Source of the DNA: Hirudinaria manillensis
Lineage: Eukaryota; Annelida; Clitellata; Hirudinida; Hirudinidae
DNA: 64,000 bases
Reading direction: 5' to 3'
NCBI GenBank assembly: GCA_034509925.1
Contig: CM067538.1
Span: 5,294,278 to 5,358,277 of the forward strand
Each line of letters opens with the position of its first letter. Within the stretch, counting starts at the first letter, position 1. The notes beneath the pieces are model-generated. The model worked only from the letters and a program-made list of their open reading frames with translations. It had not been told where the DNA came from and searched no databases. The position numbers and the translations under genes were made by a program. Positions 48,017 to 60,438 of this stretch are shown here, piece after piece.

Positions 48017-51000
48017 GTGAGCGTATGTGTTGTTGTTGTTGTTGTTGATATCGTGGTTGTTGCAGTGGTTGTTGTCGCAGACGTTGTTGATGTTGTTTCC
48101 TGTGGTGTTGTAGTGGCTGTTGTACGATTAGTTAGTCATTATTTATTTAATTTGTTTCTGGGTCAGCTTGTATTTTTTTTTTCCAAATATTTTCTTCCTA
48201 TTTTACTTTCATTCTGAAATCTGAAAGAAGCATAAATCATGCTTCACGTTTGTCAATTTTATTTTATAGACTCTACTAGGCATTGCTATTCATTTTTAAG
48301 AATGTTTTAATTTTAAAACAATGCCACGACCTCTCGTTCGCTTGTGTCACACGTGTGCAAATAATTTACAATAAAAAATAAAATAAGGTATCTATTGTTC
48401 CTTAGACAGTAAGTAATTTCAAAGTGGTTCACAAATGTTTATTATTATTATTATTCATGCTATTAAAAATATTATATTGCTGTAAATACATCAGTTTCCT
48501 TTAGAGATTCCACTAAGAAATCAAATATGCACCAAAAAAAAAACGTTGATTGGATGCCGCCGATGAGAGAAAAATGTTAATTGGTGAGGAAGAATGTTTA
48601 TTCATGAGTGGAATCACTTATTAATGAACTAAGGTCACAGTCTTGTAAGCAATATTTTGATTTACAAGGAAAGAACATAAGGGAAATCATTGTAAAAGTG
48701 AGAGACTGAGTTCCATCGCTTTCAGTTCTTAAACACACAGACCCAGATTTTAACATTTTAATTACGAACTGGTCGTCAAATATGTTCTCAAATTTCTTTG
48801 CATTGAATGCTTTGGCATGCAAAATGAAAATGAAATTACAGTGATAAATTGTATTAAATAAAATAAATACAGAGACAAAATCTCCAAAAATAGTTTCTCT
48901 GCCTAATGATTTACAATAAAAATAATTACAGAGTCCTGTAAGTATTGCAAGACGATGTTATTCGGTTTCGCGAGTCCAATGTAAAGAGGAGAAATAATGT
49001 CAGGCCATCTTGAACTGCTCCAGAAAGAAGGATGGAATAATGAAAGGCATCGTTAAACTCGCCTGTTGAGATCAAAAGGAGTCTTTGGAAGGTTGTGCCC
49101 GAAGCGAAGCATAAATCGTAATTGCCTGGAAAATTAGGAAAGGACTGAGCGACTGACGGAAGGACGGGAGACAGACGGACGACTGATGGAAGAGAGAAAG
49201 AGAAACAGAAAGAGACACATAGACGGGGGAATAGAAGTAGGAACAAGGAGACAAAATGGACGGAAAGACTCGTAAATTTTTCGTTCGCTACCAGGATGGA
49301 AGAGTTTACTCTTATTCTTCCCCATGATCTACAAAATGTCGAGAGTCAAGTTTATTCGAAAGCCGGGCATAAATACGTGTCTTTAATTGCAGCTCGTGAT
49401 GGAAAACATTACGATTGGACTTCAGTTTCGAGTTCAGTTTTTAGTGAAGACATTTCTGTTGGATTCTGATTTCAATTCGAAATAGAAAGAATTCTACGAG
49501 CAAATCGTTCGCATGGAATATGAAAAGGCATAAAACTAAATCTCTCTCTCACATGTGACGCGGTTGTTACGTTTGCACCTCGAAACCTATCTTGAATATC
49601 TCAAAGGACCCGGCAGACGTTAGCCAGGAAGATTTCAACCTTCAGAATAATTCCTTCTCTCGGTCGTCATCGATCTTCTCTTCTGTCTCTGCCTGTCTGC
49701 TCTCTCTTTGACAGTCTCTTTGTATTTCTGTCTCTTCCTTCAGCTCAAGTTTTATTAGAAAATTTATTTTATTTCGCGACGCCATAGGAAGATCATTTCA
49801 ATTTATGACTTTCGACATATTGGACCATCGAACGCAATTTCTCTCCTCCAACAAGGAACCTTTGCATGAGAAGTTTCAGTACGTCTTTGAAGAATACTCA
49901 GGACGTGAAGGACTTAATTTGAATTGAAGATCAGTGAAAATGCTCTGGGAATGAGCGCTTAATTTTGTCCAGCATTTTCAAGTCAGCCGTCTACGTAATC
50001 GTTTTCTTTTTGCATAAAAAAAGAAATATTTTTAAAATAATCAAAAAATATTCACAATAAAGAATGAAATTGAATTTTTCACTTCCAAAAATGCACATCG
50101 AATTCGGATTGACAATTGAAATGACTCTCTCATTCCTGACGTCACACCGTCCGACCTTGCTGACCCTAGAAACCGCAAATATTCGAGGGTAGGGAGAAGA
50201 GTTCAGAACCCTTGCCCTCCGAGTGACATTGGACCGAAATTTTCTGAAATCCGGGGTCAGAGAATTGAATATGAAGAATCTGGATGGAAAAGCCTCGTAT
50301 CGGGATTATTGCCTCGAAAAGGGCAATTCCCTTCTATCGTCTGGGTTTGCGTGCCCCGAAGATTAAGAGCCGACAGTGACCTTTCTAAAGGTTAATTGAA
50401 AGATTCGGAGTGAACTGGAAGTCTTAAATTGGCTGAAAAGTTGAGACACTTCGAGCTTAAGAATAGTTTTAATTTTTTTTATATATTTATGCACGGATAT
50501 GTTTGCAATATTCGACCTTTTTTTAAACTATCCTTAAAAATCCTTTTAAGCTATTAACTCATATGTTCCATTTTGTGATATAGAATCGAAATGATTTAAG
50601 TCCGGGTCGAAAGAAACAAGCAAGTGGCATTTGCGAGTCAAGTTATTACCTGGCCATCTGGCGCCAATACATAAACAAGTGTGATGTCATGCTCTGGGGC
50701 GTAGAACACAAACTACGCGATTTTCTTTTCCGATCAAATGGACCCCACGCAGTTTCAAATGAACCGTGAAGACACAAATAACTGTCTGTGCTCATTTCGA
50801 GAGGAGGAGAGAACAGCCAAGACCGAGAAATAGAGGCACACACAAATACACACACATAAACACACACACACACACATAGGGTGATACAGAGACATAGCAA
50901 AACAAAGAAACAAAGAAAAGTAAAGAGAAGTCTCGAACAAACATAAGATGTGCGGTTGAACGTACTCTGCAAAGTTTCGCAAAAAAAAAGTGATTTGTTT

Positions 51001-54000
51001 GGAAATCTTCACAACATGTTGGAACATATGCCGCTGTCTCTTCGCTGATTGGCTGGACACATCAACACGTCACTTCCTCTTGCTTAATCGAACCAATCTG
51101 ATGCAATGCCCGGGAACTAATCAGATGTAAACAAAATTAAACCGAAGAAATTACCAACAGCAAAATTAAAAACAAAGATTTTAATCCAGCCAATCATTTA
51201 CAACAAATTGCATGTATATTTGGATTTAAGACATTTCAAAAATCTTTAAATCTAGAATCCATGACACCCTAAAACGGTATCGGAAACAATCTCAGATAAC
51301 TTGGATTTTGAATCTCAACACCGAATGCGATAATATTACAACTCTAACGATAAAAATTCCTCTGAGGGGAAATGTTAGCGTCTCTGATACATTGGTCCGA
51401 TTCTTTTGTACGTTCATCAGTCCACGGTCTCCCCATCTCAATTTTCGATTCTCAACCGGAATCCTTCAACGTTGTACACTGCATCAGTACACTACATCAG
51501 TACAACCAAAACGAGCCAAAAGCGATCGCAATTGTTGGCATCCAAAGTTGCCTGTCTGCAAATCAAGGGCAACATCCGAACAGACCCTGGGTAGACCCTT
51601 TGCCCCTATCCTAGCCTAACAAGGGGAGATTTCTATCACTACATCAGTACAACCAAAACGAGCCAAAAGCGATCGCAATTGTTGGCATCCAAAGTTGCCT
51701 GTCTGCAAATCAAGGGCAACAACCGAACAGACCCTGGGTAGACCCTTTGCCCCTATCCTAGCCTAACAAGGGGAGATTTCTATCAACGGCTGAATTAGCA
51801 TTCGTTCTTCGTGGAACAACAAGCTAATTGTTAGAGTCATAGCGGCAGCTTTGCACATTAACGCAAATCTTTAATAATGGAGAGTTATTATGATTAATGA
51901 CACCATTATTAACGAATTGCTAACAGACAACGTTAGAGCCAATTACTCTGTTGAATAATTAATAGGTTGGACTCCTCCTAAAAATAGCTGAAGATTTATG
52001 GAGTCCTTAAAACTGCCACTTTTCAATCCTTTGTGACGAGTGACTGCCTTTTGTCAGTCATCTTTAAGGAATTGTCTTCTTATTATTAGCTTCCACCTAC
52101 TTTTATTGCTTAAGGAATTCAATTAACTTTTTCTTACCAGTGCTATTATGTTCGAGTTAGTATTAACATAATTTATTAAGTTATGTCATTTATTATTCCA
52201 TTTGAACATTAATGAATCCATCGTCCACGTCATCGTCTTCATTCGTGGACGAAATTATAGTAAATAATTGAATAATTTCAATTATATACAATTCATACAA
52301 GTCATATTCATAACAGATCGATCAGATGCATTTTGGAGTTTCTAAGGGCAGACTACTACAAAGAGGTTTCGTGGTTCCATTTTTACTTCATCAAATCCAT
52401 CCTGAATCTCATTTGCACGATTCCTGGAAGCAGCTTCTTATCTTAAAGCACGGACTGTCATCCATCCTTCACTCCCTATCTTCCACATCTTGGCGGTCCA
52501 GTTATTTCTGTCGGTTCAGGATTTTTAACGTTCATCATGCTTGTTCAACACGTTTTTGCAGAGAACAAAGACTTTATCCAGTGCGTATTTGTTTTTATTC
52601 TCTGCACGAAAATCAACCCTCTGACGTGTTGAAGACGAGTCGTGTCAAATCCAGTCTATTCATTATGTAGCGCCATATAAATAGGAACATTTCCTATTAA
52701 CGGCTCTCTTCTTGGAAGACGTTGCCTGACTTTCCATTGGAAACAAGTGTTTTTAATGCAATTTCCCGCTATATCTCCGTTTTAGAATCATCTGCTTCTG
52801 CGAAACGATATCGTAAATAGCCTTCTTTGTTTTCAAAATGTATCTGTTATTTTGTCGTCGTCATCATCAGCATCACCATCAACAACAACGACGACGACAG
52901 CATCGTTATTCTGCAGTCGAGTTTGCACTGGAAAACAAAGAGCAATAGGCCATAAAGAAGGCATTCCAACGTAATCGACATCCATCAAAAGCTGTTCCTC
53001 CTCGGCAAACCTTTCTCCGTGTTCCACGTGCCGATTGTTCGAAGACCATTCGCATCACGTTCCGCTGTTAATCCAGTCGCTGGCGACGGCGACGACGTTG
53101 ATGGGTCTTCCCACGTCTTGTCGATGATGGACGAGTATCATCGGTATCCTAGGAGGTATCATACGAGGAGAACAGGGCCCGACACGAGGTCTCTCTCTGA
53201 CAGCAGCACAGGCTACTCTTTGCCATTCTTGACTCTAAAACTCCGGTCAAAGAAACCTTTGCAACGTTGAAAAGACGCCTGAGAATCCAGTCTTGGCAAA
53301 GTTGCCTCAGAATTGGGTAGCTGGGGCAGTCAGTATTGTGGTCAGTAATGTTGAATGAACAGTTATCATTGGCAGGTTTTGGGGAAAGAATTTGAAGCTT
53401 GTATTTAATTGTTCAGTTTTCACTTCCTCGTTCTAGGATCTAGGGGCTTATTTTTAGTATTTTAATGCTACGGAGGTGTCTATTGGAACAGTCTATTTAA
53501 GTAAGATAATTACTTTAATAATGAAATTAAGTAATAACAAAACCAATTTATTATACATGAATGTGATAACATCGTATTAAACATATTTATTTTTATTATT
53601 ATCATTGTTATTAGTAATATTATATCACATAAAACATATTTATTTTTATTATTATCATTATTATTAATAATATTATTACGTTTTTGTTTCAATCCAGCTA
53701 ATTGATTTAAGAAACAATACAGCTCATAATGATGAAATACAGGTTTTGAAATTGATGGAAGGTGTTAATTGTTTTTTGGGATCCAATAATTCCTTCTCCC
53801 TTCATGCCATTGTTCCCTTGGAAGGGTTTTTGAAATTTTTATTGCATTATTTTTTTTTTCCAATCGTAATTCATTCGTCTTTGAACTTACGTTCACTTTT
53901 AAAAATTAGTTTACTTAGTTCTTTGGTTCTTTTATTTCTTTGGTGTTTTGGTTATTCGTGCTGAGTCTTGTTGTTTCTGCGAGTTTCGGTTGTTGTTGCT

Positions 54001-54366
54001 GCTGCTGACGTTGTTGTTGTTGTTGATGTTGCTGTTGACGTTGTTGTTGTTGTTGACGTTGTTGTTGTTGTTGATGTTGCTGTTGACGTTGTTGTTGTTG
54101 TTGACGTTGTTGTTGTTGATGTTGCTGTTGACGTTGTTGTTTCTCGTCTGAGAATCCATTTTGCAACCCTCTAAATGCAGGCAGGTCAACACCAACCAAC
54201 TTTAGATACATCCAGAGATATGATTGTAAGTATCCTAGGACTCAAGGGAACAATCTTTATGCATCATTTATTGATTTTTAATGTCAGAGCTGCCACATTT
54301 TTTTTTCAGAATTAAAAGTGATCATGGCGTATAAATATTTTGATTAATAATTGTATTATTAATACT

Positions 54367-54410
<44 letters not shown>

Positions 54411-56435
54411 ATTACAACATTTCGTCAAAACAATACCGCCATTGCAACAATAACTATACGAAACACTTATCACTGCGAACAACATCGTACAATTGATAAC
54501 AGAAATACAATTCATAATATTACAAAAAGTACCATGCAAACTGCTCATTGTGCAGTCTGCCAGACGGGAATTTAAAATCGATCAAAAAACAAATACAACA
54601 ACTGACCTATTAAAAACAAACACAACAACTGACCTATTAAAAACAAACACAACAACTGACCTATTAAAACAAACACAACAACTGACCTATTAAAACAAAC
54701 ATAACAACTGACCTATTAAAACAAACATAACAACTGACCTATTAAAAACAAACACAACAACTGACCTATTAAAACAAACATAACAACTGACCTATTAAAA
54801 CAAACATAACAACTGACCTATTAAAAACAAACATAACAACTGACCTATTAAAAACAAACACAACAACTGACCTATTAAAACAAACATAACAACTGACCTA
54901 TTAAAACAAACATAACAACTGACCTATTAAAAACAAACATAACAACTGACCTATTAAAAACAAACACAACAACTGACCTATTAAAAACAAACACAACAAC
55001 TGACCTATTGAAAACAAACACAACAAACAACTGACCTATTAAAACAAACACAACAACTGACCTATTATTCTTATTACAAACAGTTGTAATTCATTGCAGC
55101 CCACCAACAGGAAGCACCAAAGATCATAGAAGCACCTCGTAATAGGTCCATCTTGGAAGGTCAGAAAGTGCTCTTCGTATGCAAGGCTTCTGGAAATCCA
55201 GTGCCAACCATTTTCTGGAGACTCAACAATAGGCTCATCATCAACAATACCAAGTGGGTGGAGTCTCATTAATTCCAAACTCATGAATAACTTATAAGCT
55301 ACTTAATTTTTATCTTCTTGTTTTGTTTTTTTATTTAATCAACGTTAATCGTTTAATATAATTAATTTGGTTGGTTAAATGTTTTAATAGTAGCTTTGTT
55401 TTTCTTATTTATCGTCAGAATTTCAAGATTTAAAAGTTAAAAGTTAATAAATTCATTTAAAATACTTTTTGAGGTCTTTCCGTAAGACGGTTTTCTCCCT
55501 TTTTAACCCTTATTGAGAAGGTCAAAGTTTAAATGGGTTTAAAGAATTTAATTCGGCGATTATTTTTGCACATATTTGCAAGTATTTATATTTAATAATG
55601 GTGAGTGTAAATTTTAATGATTACATTTGTAATATAAAAGAGGTTCGTTTGCGAATATTGGGTGTCAATCAAATGCTAGAAATGATTTAAACAACGAATT
55701 AATAAAATAATTAACACAAAATAATCATTCTGTAATAGTTATAACAAGTACTTTGTTGTCGTCGTCGTCGTTGTTGTTGTTGCAGTTGTTATTGTTGTTG
55801 TTGTTGATTCCCCTTTAAGAATTTACCAATTTAACTCTATTCAATAAAAGCACAAGTTCTCTCTCATAAGCCATTAAAGGAGCAATTTTTTCGAAATTAC
55901 TTTAAAATGGTTGCATCGAAATCCCTTCTTTTAAAAAATCTTTTTATTCAATTTTTATTTTTATTGTATTTAATAAAAAGATTTAAAAATGGCGGTGCAC
56001 CGTCTCATGAATTCATTGGTCTTTTAATTAAAGTTTTTGTTGCAAATATGTCCGCTAGAGGGTGCGCGTCGATTGAATATAATTTTTAATTTCAGATTTT
56101 ATTTTTCCCTCCGAAATTCCGAAATCCTTGATTGCATAATTTGATTGAATCGTTCAGTCGAATGCATTGTTTCAATGTGAACGTGTGCTTTCATTTAATA
56201 AAATTTATAAAATATATATAATAAATAATTAAAATATATATGTTATATATGATTATAATTATAACATTATTATTAATTAACCACAACAGTTAATTAAATG
56301 TCTAAATATCAAGCTGCATTTTTAATTCTTAGCTGAATAACAATTTATTGTGATTGCAACAGATGGAGCAACAGTTACAATAATAACAACAATTAAAAAA
56401 AATGATAAGAAATAATAATAATAATAATAATGATA

Positions 56436-56518
<83 letters not shown>

Positions 56519-56816
56519 GTAATAATAAGAGGAAGAAGAAGATGAGGTCATCGATTAAATATTAGTTAATTATGCTCATCATAATAATAATAACAGCAAC
56601 AATAATAATAACAATAAGTGTTGCAGTGAACATGAATAACGGAGGCAGCACTTGTCACTTGAAGGGAGGATGGAATTTCACATAAAAAAGTTTCCTTTCA
56701 AAATCGAAAGCTTAGAAATCACTTCGAACTAATATTTTTAAAAAAGAATATATTTTTACCAATGGAAATATCTGTCAATGATTGAATGAATGAATGAATG
56801 AACGAACAAACGAACG

Positions 56817-56900
<84 letters not shown>

Positions 56901-59558
56901 CAACCCACAATTACTCAATTTACGGAATACTCAATCATCCAGTTAGATTCTAACCAATCCACCAACCAGTCGATATATATCAATACACCAGTCAATCACT
57001 GCCACCAACCAACAAACAGTGCAACCAATTAACCAATCAATTAACAATCAATCACTGCTGTCCGCCCCAGGTACTCCATCTTCCACTTCAACCAGGGTTC
57101 GGTTCTCCGCCTGGAAGCAGTTGAATTGAAATTGAACGACAGCAAGTACGAATGTGTGGCGGATAACAGCAAAGGTGAACCCGTCACTGCCGTTGCCAGA
57201 TTGTTCGTCATTCCCGAAGACAAGAGTTTGTCGTTATTTTCCTTGCTTTGTTTAATAATTTGAAAAAAAAAAGTTTTCTTTTATTTAATATTAATAATAA
57301 ACCATTATCATTTATCATTTCTTGATGGTTATACGTTAGTCATTATTGTATTGATGTAGATAATTATGCAATTATATTGATAAATAATTTAAAATACAAT
57401 GTTTTAGAAATTTAATATTTTCCTGTTTTACAGCCATTTTGATTTATTTGTTACTAATTAGGAATTCACTCGGAAGTGCATTAAATTCACTCAATCGGAT
57501 TAACTCTGATAACACCCGAAATTATTACGTAATAATTGATAAGTAAATAACCTACGATGGTATTGAAGATGATGATGATGATGATGATGACGATGATGAT
57601 GATGAGGATGACGATGACGACGACGATGTCTATGATGATGATGACGACCGTGTTGAGGTAAAGATAGGATTTTTATTGGAATGATGATACCATCGACCAC
57701 GACTTGAGAGCTGATCTATCGACGTGCCTGTTGCATTATTAGATATTTATTATAATATTATCAATATTATAATTATTACAATAATAATATACGTAAATAA
57801 ATAATATTTTGTAATTTTATTATTAATTATTGTTGTTATAATTACTTCACTCATATCGTACTTATCGTACTTAAGTAATGCAATGGTATGCCGTCGACCA
57901 AATCTTCCGTGCACAACTCGTCTGCTGGTTTTTGCCGCCACCGTGCAACGTGCACGTACACGTCTGCTTCTACTGGCGCTGCATGGGTTAAATCGACTCT
58001 TTTACTCCTTCCACTGGAAGATTGGAAAAATGATGATGAAGACGACGACGATGATGATGATGGTGATGTTGATGATGATGATGTTGGTGACGATGATGAT
58101 AATGATGATCATGATGTTTATGACGTTCATGGTGATTGTGACGGTGATAATGATGACTGATATGACGATGACGATGATGGTGGTGATGATGGTGGTGATG
58201 ATGATGATGATGATGATGTCAACGTGGACGATGATGATAATTATTATAACGGATATAATGCATTTTCAAAAACACAATGTAATAAAATGCAAAATAAATT
58301 CGTAAAGGACATTTAGACAGTTTTAGAATAAAAATTAATTAATTAATTAATTGGATGATTTAATTAAATGTCAACGTGATGATGTGTTCCATCTGCAACT
58401 GACCGGAAGTCATCGGTGACTCGAGCGTGACGTTCGTTCAACCGTGACACACGTAATTTCCATTGTTTTCGATGTGACGTTCTCGTCATAAATAGATGAT
58501 GGCTGCGGTGATGATGACGACGACGACGATGGCGACGACGACGATGATGACGATGAGTACTTTCATGAAGTCATCAATCCATCCTTAGGCAAAAAAATTG
58601 AGTCTGAGATTTCCCGATGATGTTCAAAACAGAGTGATGATGATGATGACAACGATGATGAATGCATGCAATTATTATCATCGAAGAATATGATAACGTG
58701 AATAAAATAATAATAATAATAATAATAATAATAATTAAAACAAACAAATAACGGGATTAATTTTTATTTAAAATCTGTTTAATAGTACTATTATCATAAT
58801 TTATCATAACTTATATTAATTTATCATCTTAAAATATCATTACTTAATTATTATTTACACATTATTATAATTTCTTTTAAATTCCGATGTTAAATCCATA
58901 TTAAAACCTTTAATTCAGTCGACCTTGCCAAAAGACATGTCAGAGGTCATGCTCCTCCAAGTTTTTTTCTAAATTTAGACACGGAAATACCGAGAGTGCC
59001 GACGTAAAGAATATTAAAAGGATTTTTTCGCAAGCTTTACGCAGCCAATAATAAAATGAATTTTACTGTTTAATGTATAATTATAATTTTATTACAATTT
59101 TATTGTGTTATTACAAGTTATCATGATTATAATTTTATTAATGCCTCAAAAAAGACACCGCGATTAAGAATAATAAGCACGAAATAAATGATCAATTGTT
59201 AACAATTCGTCTATTTACAGCTCCTCGGGGATTCCCCAAGATCATTACTCACCCGCACCTGCAGGCAGCCGAAAAGGACAGGACCACCCAGATCGAGTGC
59301 GTCATCTTCGGCGATCCCCAACCGACGGTCACGTGGTTCAAGGAGAGCATCCCGTTGGAGCCCAGCGAGAAGTACAAGTACTCGCCTCCTGGAGTTTCAA
59401 GTACGTTACGTCACTGACTGATCTGACTCACGGTTGTCGTCGTCGTCATCGCATCTTCGACGTCATCATCGTCATCATCACCGTCATCGTCATCATCATC
59501 ATCGTCGTCGTCATCATCATCATCATCATCATCATCATCGTCGTCGTCGTCGTCGTCG

Positions 59559-59629
<71 letters not shown>

Positions 59630-60357
59630 GTCATCATCATCGTCGTCTTCGTCATCATCATCTTCGTCATCATCATCATCGTCATCGTTATCATGTGGCT
59701 CTAATTAAATATGTGAAGATGATCTCAGTGGTCGTTAATACCTCGTCATCGTTCTATTAATAGCAACTCATTAATAAACATTAATAACTTCCCTCAAGGA
59801 ATGTTTACAACTAAAACTTAATCGATTCTTTTTTCATTCATTTTTTTTTATAAAATTTAATAATTGATTAATAAAGTGATAAATAAATAAGAAATAAATA
59901 AATAAATAAGAAGTGATATAATAATAATAATATAAGGCTCATAATAAATAAAGTATAAGTAATATTGATAAGAATAATAATTTTGTTATAATTATGAAAA
60001 AATAAATATTTAAATTAATATAAAAGCCCTAGCTATGTACGACCGTACAAAATATATAAATGAAATTCTTATTATAAAGTAAAAAAAATGATTTCTATGC
60101 TAAAAATGAGAATTAAATTCTTGAAATAATTGCAGAATATTTACAAGTAACGAAATGTAACGAATCGGACGAAGGAAAGTACATGTGTGCAGGAGAGAAT
60201 GATAAAGGAATAACGTTCTCCTTTCCCGCCAATCTCTACGTCAGAGGTCAGTCGGTGCTCAATCAATATTCTAAGATTGAATATTCATTACTTGTTAATA
60301 ATTAATCATTGATTGGATATTCCTTACTTAACAATAAATCAGTCGTTAATTAAGTAC

Positions 60358-60438
<81 letters not shown>

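Larger units (their letters stand above)
48017..55099 (+). other. LAR intron 1 (7 kb)
   Basis: A (GTT)n-rich tract starts about 15 bp after the donor. The intron also holds a 147-bp tandem duplication (51491-51785), a degraded retroelement-like open frame on the minus strand (53149-53410), a duplicated 45-bp AT-rich segment near 53578-53680, a GTT/GAC higher-order triplet repeat at about 53990-54140, (AAT)n near 54368-54408, and an 18-copy minisatellite reaching almost to the acceptor. No coding exon recognised. Confidence 0.65.

Noticed and set aside
52326..52670. 114-codon plus-strand frame in LAR intron 1
   Set aside because: No recognisable domain, no plausible splice links, and it ends near a retroelement-like GCGCCATATAAAT motif, so it is more likely repeat debris.
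57883..58305. 140-codon Met/Asp-rich frame
   Set aside because: Mostly (GAT)n/(GAC)n translation inside LAR intron 3.
59297..59704. 135-codon frame overlapping LAR exon 4
   Set aside because: Out of frame with the conserved Ig2 sequence and then runs through ATC repeats; the family frame and donor at 59401 are clear.
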